Shown: positions 7,720 through 11,646 of the stretch, in pieces
Numbering within the stretch: the first letter of the stretch is position 1
Layout of the letters: each line of letters begins with the position of its first letter
Program-made: the position numbers and the translations under genes
Assembly (NCBI GenBank): GCA_029882015.1
Contig: JAOULM010000020.1
Location: 1 to 11,646 of the forward strand
Source of the DNA: Candidatus Nomurabacteria bacterium
GTDB taxonomy: Bacteria > Patescibacteriota > Minisyncoccia > Phycocordibacterales > UBA1006
Length of the DNA: 11,646 nt
Reading direction: 5' to 3'
The notes under the pieces: generated by a model
Seen by the model: only the letters and a program-made list of their open reading frames with translations
What the model was told of the DNA's origin: nothing
Database searches by the model: none

Positions 7720-9690
7720 ATGAGTACAATAATTAAAAAAAATCTATCGATATTTCGCGCTATTATTTTTGTAGCGGTTTTTTTGATTCCATTATTTTAC
7801 CTACAAAAAAGTTTTATTTTCCCATACGTGTCAATAAAAGGACTGCTGTTTATGGGGGTGACCAGCGCATTATTTGTTTGGTGGGCAACCCTGGTCTATC
7901 GTTTTCCTGAAATAAGACCAAAATGGAATGTCCCAATGTTGGTATTTGGTGGGTTGGTTGTTGCTATGTTTATTTCTGGGCTAGTCGGCAGTAGTTTTTC
8001 TGTTTCGTTTTGGTCAACTTTTGAGCGCTTGATGGGGGTTATGATGTGGATACATGCCAGTTTATTTTTGGTTATGATGGTTTCTGTTTTTAGGTCTCGC
8101 GATGATTGGAATAAATTATTTTTTGTTTCATTTGTGTCTGCAATTATTGGTGCGCTATTTGTCTGGTTGGGGAATGGTGGATTTGGGTGGATGGGTTATT
8201 TCAAAAGTTCTGGAGCGGGGGCATTTGGTAATTCATCGTATGCTGGGTCATATTTGATGTTACATATTTTTATAGGTATATATTTGTTACCAAGCCTGAA
8301 AGAGTTTTATAAAAAAATAATTATTTGGGTTGGTTTTGTCATAATTTTATTATCTCCGGTATTTTTCAAATTTAGTATATTGTCTGGTGTTTTTGATTGG
8401 TCGCAATTTGCAGATGCTCCGTGGAGAGCTTTGGGGCAAGCCAGAGCTGCTATTGGGTCTTTGATTTTTGGAGGAATATTCTGGTGGGGTCTTGCATTGT
8501 CTGGAGCAAATATAAAATGGAAGCGTGTCATTGGGTGGATTTTATCCAGTGTATTAATTGTTGGAATTACTGTTGCCGTTGTTGGGACATTTGTTAATGA
8601 CAGCAAAATACAAAATTTATTTTCAGAAATGGTATCGCATGCCCGCGTAACGGTGTGGGATGCAGGGTTCCAGGCATTCAAGGAAAAACCAATACTTGGT
8701 TGGGGGCCAGAAAATTTTGACGTTGCATTTCAATCACATTTTCCAGCAGAATTATTTTTACCTGGATATGGTGGAGAGGTCTGGTTTGATCGAGCCCACA
8801 ATTCTATTGTGGAGCAAATCGTAACAACAGGTATAGTCGGAACAACTGTTTGGTTGACTTTGTATATAACATTGCTGATGTGGCTATGGAAGAGGGCGCG
8901 AGCCGGGGTGGTTGCCAGACGTGATGCAATTTTTATAACCGCAACTTTGGTTTCTCATTTTTTAGTTAATCTGACTGTTTTTGATACCCCTGTATCATTT
9001 TTGCCGTGGCTGGTGGTTGTAGCTTTTGCTTTTTGGACGATCGGAGGTGATAAAAAATTGGAACATAAATCGATAAATCGTAAAAAATATTCACCAATCT
9101 TTGCGCTGTTGGCAATTGCCGGATTTGTATTGTTTATTATTGGTTTTGCAATACCTTTCAGATCTGGCAGGGCTATCGTGAAAATGAACGCAACAGGGAA
9201 CGTCGAGGAGTTTGATCAATTGTTTAAACGTGTACAAAAAACATCTATTGGTAAATATAATAAAAGCGCTGTATTGGCAGAGGCTTGGCAAGGAAAACTA
9301 AAAAGTAATCTAGAGTTTGTTTTAAGCTCAGAAGAAACCAAGGTTTTTATAGCTGGGAGAAATTTGAAATTTGATAATTGGTTTTCTGAGCTGTCAGAAT
9401 CATATCCAGAAAACTTTAAGATTCGACTTGGTCAGGTTCAGATAATTGCACAATATGATCGTCTGGGTTTGAAACAAATAAATGACATAGACCAAAATGA
9501 AAGGAAAGAGGCTTTGCTGAGGGGGATTATTGCTGATTTTCCTGGTCATCCATATGGTTATTGGTTTCTTGCCGAGTTTCTAGGAACAGAAAAAAGAACA
9601 AATGAGTTAAAAATTGTTCTGGATCAGGTTAATCAAATTGTTCCTAATGCGCCAATTACAATGGAACTACAAGAGAAGTTTTTGAGGTAA
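7720..9690 (+). CDS. Wzy / O-antigen ligase family membrane protein
   Basis: The 656 residues form a polytopic membrane protein with about 11-13 helices up to residue 480, then a soluble helical tail. Family marks are GNSSYAGSYL (170-179), similar to the GNxNYxA motif in ligases and polymerases, and the ligase core VSHARVTVWDAGFQAF (305-320) with PILGWGPENF (324-333). DRAHNSIVEQ (358-367) contains the conserved periplasmic-loop histidine. Such enzymes use undecaprenyl-diphosphate-linked glycans outside the membrane: polymerising repeats (Wzy), joining them to lipid (WaaL) or to protein (PglL-type). Sequence alone does not separate these roles. The C-terminal 170 residues (487-656) look like alpha-helical hairpins, possibly TPR-like, and may recruit an acceptor or partner. 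It is transcribed from the divergent spacer. No terminator is visible after it, so it may read into the stalk operon. Confidence 0.88.
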   Translation: MSTIIKKNLSIFRAIIFVAVFLIPLFYLQKSFIFPYVSIKGLLFMGVTSALFVWWATLVYRFPEIRPKWNVPMLVFGGLVVAMFISGLVGSSFSVSFWSTFERLMGVMMWIHASLFLVMMVSVFRSRDDWNKLFFVSFVSAIIGALFVWLGNGGFGWMGYFKSSGAGAFGNSSYAGSYLMLHIFIGIYLLPSLKEFYKKIIIWVGFVIILLSPVFFKFSILSGVFDWSQFADAPWRALGQARAAIGSLIFGGIFWWGLALSGANIKWKRVIGWILSSVLIVGITVAVVGTFVNDSKIQNLFSEMVSHARVTVWDAGFQAFKEKPILGWGPENFDVAFQSHFPAELFLPGYGGEVWFDRAHNSIVEQIVTTGIVGTTVWLTLYITLLMWLWKRARAGVVARRDAIFITATLVSHFLVNLTVFDTPVSFLPWLVVVAFAFWTIGGDKKLEHKSINRKKYSPIFALLAIAGFVLFIIGFAIPFRSGRAIVKMNATGNVEEFDQLFKRVQKTSIGKYNKSAVLAEAWQGKLKSNLEFVLSSEETKVFIAGRNLKFDNWFSELSESYPENFKIRLGQVQIIAQYDRLGLKQINDIDQNERKEALLRGIIADFPGHPYGYWFLAEFLGTEKRTNELKIVLDQVNQIVPNAPITMELQEKFLR

Positions 9691-9703
9691 TAAATACCAG
9701 CCA

Positions 9704-9734
9704 TTGACAAAATTATAAAAATGACTAATATAGT
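9704..9734 (+). promoter_or_regulatory. Promoter of the rplJ-rplL operon
   Basis: A perfect TTGACA (9704-9709) starts 13 bases after the stop codon of the preceding gene. Possible -10 boxes are TAATAT (9726-9731, 16-bp spacer, 4 of 6 matches) and TATAGT (9729-9734, 19-bp spacer, 5 of 6). Either puts the transcript start near 9738-9741, just before the L10 leader. Confidence 0.6.
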
Positions 9735-9737
9735 AAT

Positions 9738-9798
9738 AGTTCGCTAAAGACAGTAGGTTTTCGCCATTGGCGTTATAAAGACACCTACCGAGGTTCAC
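9738..9798 (+). ncRNA. Ribosomal protein L10 leader RNA
   Basis: The stretch contains the hallmarks of the bacterial L10 leader: AAAGACAGTAGG on the 5' side and CCTACCGAGGT on the 3' side. GTAGGT (9753-9758) pairs with ACCTAC (9783-9788), closing an inner hairpin CGCC-ATT-GGCG (9762-9772). In known cases the L10(L12)4 complex binds this RNA and represses its own operon, by translation control in Escherichia coli and by attenuation in Bacillus subtilis. Position directly after the promoter and 5' of rplJ fits. Exact ends are approximate. Confidence 0.8.
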
Positions 9799-9804
9799 TA
9801 TTCA

Positions 9805-9820
9805 CTGATTGTATAATCAG
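9805..9820 (+). promoter_or_regulatory. Leader hairpin CTGATT-GTAT-AATCAG
   Basis: A perfect 6-bp stem with a 4-base loop sits between the L10 leader and the attenuator-like hairpin. It may be part of the switching region of the leader. Two bases further on, the palindrome ATGTG-G-CACAT (9822-9832) is also seen; its meaning is unknown. Confidence 0.4.
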
Positions 9821-9836
9821 GATGTGGCACATTTGG

Positions 9837-9856
9837 CGACCGAAAGGTCGGATTTT
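9837..9856 (+). terminator. GAAA-tetraloop hairpin, possible attenuator of rplJL
   Basis: CGACC and GGTCG form a perfect 5-bp stem capped by a GAAA tetraloop and followed by GATTTT. It lies downstream of the L10 leader, where the attenuator hairpin is found in Bacillus subtilis. The U-run is short and interrupted, so it may be a weak attenuator or only a stable structural hairpin. Confidence 0.4.
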
Positions 9857-9866
9857 AAATTAAAAC

Positions 9867-9932
9867 AAGGAGCGAAGCGACTATGTTTAATTTATCCAGG
9901 GAAATAATTCGATAGAATTATTTCATCGGATA
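9867..9932 (+). repeat. Structured leader element, copy 1 (before rplJ)
   Basis: The conserved head AAGGAGCGAAGCGACTAT is followed by a hairpin. TATCC pairs with GGATA, then comes an AGG/ATC internal loop, then the perfect 10-bp stem GAAATAATTC/GAATTATTTC with a GATA loop. The head ends 95 bases before the rplJ ATG, too far to serve it as a Shine-Dalgarno site. The hairpin sequence differs almost entirely from copies 2 and 3, yet it folds into the same kind of long stem with an internal defect 5 bp from the base. Here the head is followed after 10 bases by an ATG opening a 10-codon frame (9883-9915), absent from the other copies. Confidence 0.6.
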
Positions 9933-9966
9933 TATAAGGTAGAACTCACTCCGAAAATTTATTCAC

Positions 9967-10452
9967 ATGGCAATTACAAAAGAAAAGAAAAAAGAAATCG
10001 TTGCTCAGATATCTGATGCCTTGGCTGATGCAAAGTCAGTTACTTTTGTGCAATTTGATAAACTTAGCGTTGCTCAGGCAGATGCTTTGCGAACAAAATT
10101 ACGCGAAGAAGGAGTTGGATACAAAGTTTTGAAAAAGACATTGTTGAAAATAGCTTTGGATAACGCCGGATATACTGGGGAACTTCCACCGCTAGAAGGA
10201 AACATAGCTGTTGCATATTCATCAGATGAACTTGCATCTGCTCGCGAAGTCTATGAATTCCACAAAGACAACAAAGATAATGTAAAAATTGTCGGAGGAA
10301 TATTTGCTGGAGAATTCAAAGACGAAGAATCAATGAATGAAATCGCAACCATCCCAGGCTTGCAAACACTTCGTGGAATGTTTGTGAATGTTATCAATTC
10401 ACCAATCCAGGGGTTTGTCGTAGCATTGAACGCTATTGCAGAAAACAAATAA
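9967..10452 (+). CDS. rplJ: Large ribosomal subunit protein L10 (uL10)
   Basis: The 161-residue protein matches bacterial L10 in length and pattern. There is a basic N-terminus MAITKEKKKEIVAQISDAL, then VTFVQFDKLSVAQADALR (about 25-42) and LREEGVGYKVLKKTLLKIAL (44-63), the region contacting 23S rRNA. The globular domain continues through KIVGGIFAGE and IPGLQTLRGMFVNVI. The C-terminal helix (ending VVALNAIAENK) is where L12 dimers dock, though this tail is short and would hold few dimers. L10 anchors the L12 stalk that recruits translation factors. The ATG start has no Shine-Dalgarno sequence at usual spacing. It is followed 3 bases after its stop by the second structured leader element, and it precedes rplL as usual. 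Confidence 0.96.
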   Translation: MAITKEKKKEIVAQISDALADAKSVTFVQFDKLSVAQADALRTKLREEGVGYKVLKKTLLKIALDNAGYTGELPPLEGNIAVAYSSDELASAREVYEFHKDNKDNVKIVGGIFAGEFKDEESMNEIATIPGLQTLRGMFVNVINSPIQGFVVALNAIAENK

Positions 10453-10455
10453 AGA

Positions 10456-10516
10456 AAGGAGCGAAAGCGACTATTCTGAATTTGGTTCCGAATTTGTTAA
10501 AACAAATTCCTGGAAC
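10456..10516 (+). repeat. Structured leader element, copy 2 (after rplJ)
   Basis: The head AAGGAGCGAAAGCGACTAT is followed by TCTGAATTTG and the hairpin GTTCC-GAATTTG / CAAATTC-CT-GGAAC with loop TTAAAA. This gives 12 bp with a 2-base CT bulge on the 3' side. The head starts 3 bases after the rplJ stop. A second upstream GAATTTG (10478-10484) could compete for the same 3' arm, so an alternative fold exists. No U-tract follows, so it is not an intrinsic terminator. Confidence 0.65.
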
Positions 10517-10554
10517 ACGTCATTATTATTATTAAATTAAACTAACAAATTACT

Positions 10555-10572
10555 ATGTCAGAAGATGAATGA
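10555..10572 (+). pseudogene. Five-codon frame MSEDE, likely collapsed duplicate of the rplL start
   Basis: ATG, TCA, GAA, GAT, GAA and a TGA stop give MSEDE, close to the MSEEI start of rplL. It follows the same AAATTACT sequence as the rplL start, exactly 120 bases earlier. Its stop precedes the next AAGGAG head by 3 bases, just as the rplJ stop precedes copy 2. It may be a dead remnant of a tandem duplication, or a short upstream frame that influences rplL translation. Confidence 0.45.
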
Positions 10573-10575
10573 AGA

Positions 10576-10644
10576 AAGGAGCGAAAGCGACTATTCTGAA
10601 TTTAGTTCCGAATTTGCCCCTTTCCTGGGGCAAATTCCTGGAAC
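10576..10644 (+). repeat. Structured leader element, copy 3 (before rplL)
   Basis: The head is identical to copy 2 and is followed by GTTCC-GAATTTGCCCC / GGGGCAAATTC-CT-GGAAC with loop TTTCCT. The stem is 16 bp, the strongest of the three copies, with the same 3' CT bulge. It differs from copy 2 by four extra G-C pairs. The linker to the rplL ATG is 30 bases and has no Shine-Dalgarno site. Confidence 0.68.
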
Positions 10645-10674
10645 ACTTTAGACAAAAATAATCTAAAAATTACT

Positions 10675-11169
10675 ATGAGTGAAGAAATAAAAAAAGACGA
10701 CGCCGTAGAAGCAACTGAAACTCCAGACACAGAAACTGCACCCGCAGTAGAGGAAACTCCCGTAACAGAAGCACCAGCCGAAGAAGCAGGAGAAGACGTA
10801 GAGGTTCCTGCAAAGTTCAAAGACCTTGTAGAAACTGTAGAAAACTTGAGCGTTATTGAATTGAACGAACTGGTTAAACTATTAGAAAAGAAATTCGGTG
10901 TTTCAGCTGCAGCCGTAGCTGTAGCAGGTCCAGCAGGAGATGCTGGAGCCGAAGAGAAAACATATTTTGACGTAGAGCTTACATCAGATGGAGGAGCAAA
11001 AATTCCTGTGATGAAAGTTGTCAAAGAATTGCTAGGATTGGGATTGAAAGAAGCCAAAGAGTTGGTTGAATCAGCACCGGTTGTTATCAAGGAAGGAGCA
11101 AAACAAGAAGACGCAGATGAAATCAAAGCAAAAATCGAAGAAGCAGGGGGAAAGGTAGAGTTGAAATAA
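10675..11169 (+). CDS. rplL: Large ribosomal subunit protein L7/L12 (bL12) with acidic N-terminal extension
   Basis: The C-terminal part is unmistakable L12. The dimerisation domain contains LSVIELNELVKLLEKKFGVS (58-77), followed by an Ala/Gly/Pro hinge (78-93). The factor-binding domain has EKTYFDVEL (94-102), IPVMKVVKELLGLGLKEAKE (110-129) and LVESAP. L12 dimers bind L10 and recruit and activate EF-Tu, EF-G and other GTPases. At 164 residues it is about 40 longer than typical L12 (near 120-125). The extra N-terminal 43-45 residues are rich in Glu, Pro, Thr and Ala and look disordered. The ATG at 10675 is supported by the duplicated AAATTACT context. A later start is possible in principle, but no ATG occurs between the first codon and the L12 domain. 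An intrinsic terminator follows. Confidence 0.96.
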   Translation: MSEEIKKDDAVEATETPDTETAPAVEETPVTEAPAEEAGEDVEVPAKFKDLVETVENLSVIELNELVKLLEKKFGVSAAAVAVAGPAGDAGAEEKTYFDVELTSDGGAKIPVMKVVKELLGLGLKEAKELVESAPVVIKEGAKQEDADEIKAKIEEAGGKVELK

Positions 11170-11185
11170 ACCTATTTATTCTTAT

Positions 11186-11214
11186 AAAAAACCAGCCCAA
11201 AAGGCTGGTTTTTT
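11186..11214 (+). terminator. Intrinsic terminator of the rplJL operon
   Basis: AAAAAACCAGCC and GGCTGGTTTTTT form a 12-bp stem with a CAAAA loop, ending in six T residues, 16 bases after the rplL stop. The A-run on the 5' side could make it bidirectional. It is the strongest terminator in the window. Confidence 0.92.
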
Positions 11215-11220
11215 ATATTT

Positions 11221-11250
11221 TTGACAAAATGGTATGAAATATGTTATAAT
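11221..11250 (+). promoter_or_regulatory. Consensus sigma-70-type promoter
   Basis: A perfect TTGACA (11221-11226) and a perfect TATAAT (11245-11250) are separated by 18 bp. The transcript should start near 11257, giving a leader of about 60 bases to the ATG at 11316 or about 23 bases to the alternative ATG at 11280. It starts 6 bases after the terminator U-tract. Confidence 0.85.
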
Positions 11251-11315
11251 ATTACAGAATCGAGGTTCATGCATTAGGTATGTGCTGGTTGTTCAATCAT
11301 AAAATAATTAGAGTT

Positions 11316-11646
11316 ATGGGGCAAAAAAGCACCAAAGAAGAATCGGCAACTAGGTTGTTAGGTCTTCAAAAAGATTTAGGGAACAAATTAAGCAATGGTC
11401 AACGATCACTTGATGATTTGCATTGGTTTAATAATCTTTCAAAAGAAGCCTTACAGCAACTTGTCGAAGGTAATTATGAACTAGTAGAACCTAAAAATAC
11501 TTATCTCCGATTAATTTCAGGAGGTCAAACGGTCACTATCTCTGCCTGCAAAGGTGGAAAAACAGCCAACCTTGCTCACGCAGAAAAAACCTTTCTTGGT
11601 TGGGTGGATCCTGATTTCAAGGATTGGGGTTGTGACACACCACAAC
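11316..11646 (+). CDS. Uncharacterised protein, 5' part only (runs off the window)
   Basis: An open frame of 110 codons has no stop before the window end. It starts MGQKSTKEESATRLLGLQKD, continues with LDDLHWFNNLSKEALQQLVEG, and then LRLISGGQTVTISACKGGKT, FLGWVDPDFKDWG. The ISGG...-x-DPDFKDWG pattern resembles an uncharacterised family I associate with many Parcubacteria genomes, from memory only. No enzyme motif, signal peptide or membrane helix is visible in the part seen. It looks like a soluble alpha/beta protein. A second in-frame ATG 36 bases upstream (11280) would add MCWLFNHKIIRV; neither start has a clear Shine-Dalgarno site. It has its own consensus promoter, so it is not part of the ribosomal operon. 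Function unknown. Confidence 0.7.
   Translation, partial: MGQKSTKEESATRLLGLQKDLGNKLSNGQRSLDDLHWFNNLSKEALQQLVEGNYELVEPKNTYLRLISGGQTVTISACKGGKTANLAHAEKTFLGWVDPDFKDWGCDTPQ

Larger units (their letters stand above)
10453..10674 (+). other. rplJ-rplL spacer with 120-bp tandem duplication
   Basis: The 222-bp spacer holds two direct units with exact period 120. AAGGAG is at 10456 and 10576, and an ATG follows at 10555 and 10675. Heads and lower stems are nearly identical, while the tails diverged. The second unit's hairpin is 8 bases longer and its following linker 8 bases shorter, so total length is unchanged. The second unit's ATG is the rplL start. Confidence 0.75.

Noticed and set aside
8307..8681. 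Minus-strand open frame of 124 codons inside the Wzy-like gene
   Set aside because: It is a shadow of the membrane-protein coding strand, without start signals or recognisable motifs.
9867..9872. AAGGAG as Shine-Dalgarno site for rplJ (and the equivalents for rplL)
   Set aside because: The spacing to the real start codons is 94-95 bases, and the intervening hairpins do not bring the two close enough, as 30 or more unpaired bases remain.
10456..10644. CRISPR-like array or intrinsic terminators
   Set aside because: There are only two tandem units with long structured arms and no regular spacers, and no U-tract follows either hairpin.
10602..11126. Long minus-strand open frame of 174 codons opposite rplL
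   Set aside because: It is the mirror of the Glu/Ala-rich rplL coding sequence (Ser/Thr/Ala-rich low complexity), and rplL is certain. No promoter or family signature supports the antisense frame.

Overview
The window looks like a chromosomal piece of a low-GC candidate phyla radiation (Patescibacteria/Parcubacteria-like) bacterium. This is inferred from very compact gene packing, near absence of Shine-Dalgarno sites at proper spacing, a surface-polysaccharide locus beside rplJ-rplL, and a final open frame that resembles an uncharacterised protein family I associate with these genomes. TGA is used as a stop in several genes, so the code is standard table 11 and not the TGA=Gly code of Gracilibacteria/Absconditabacteria. 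No search was possible, so the phylum is tentative.

Positions 1-9690 form a Wzx/Wzy-type polysaccharide or glycoconjugate locus. On the plus strand there is the tail of an upstream gene and a fucosyltransferase-like enzyme (56-928). It converges with a four-gene minus-strand operon that reads from 5194 down to 930: a GT4 glycosyltransferase, a Wzx-like flippase and two GT2 glycosyltransferases, with ATGA stop/start overlaps or a 1-base gap between them. A 62-bp divergent promoter region separates this operon from a plus-strand GT4 (5257-6354). That gene overlaps tail to tail with a minus-strand polyprenyl-phosphate sugar phosphotransferase (initiating enzyme). A second, near-symmetric divergent promoter drives the initiating enzyme and a plus-strand Wzy/O-antigen-ligase family protein. 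Together these give initiation on the lipid carrier, sugar addition by five glycosyltransferases, flipping, and polymerisation or transfer. No Wzz-like chain-length regulator is in the window.

Positions 9691-11214 hold the ribosomal stalk operon: promoter, L10 leader RNA, a GAAA-tetraloop hairpin, rplJ (L10), a 222-bp spacer, rplL (L7/L12 with an unusual acidic N-terminal extension) and a strong intrinsic terminator. The most notable observation is a structured element with the conserved head AAGGAGCGAA(A)GCGACTAT followed by a long hairpin. It occurs three times: once before rplJ and twice, as a 120-bp tandem duplication, before rplL. The head lies 94-95 bases upstream of an ATG each time. 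The middle copy precedes a five-codon frame that looks like a collapsed rplL start.

Positions 11215-11646 carry a perfect-consensus sigma-70 promoter and the start of an uncharacterised gene that runs off the window.
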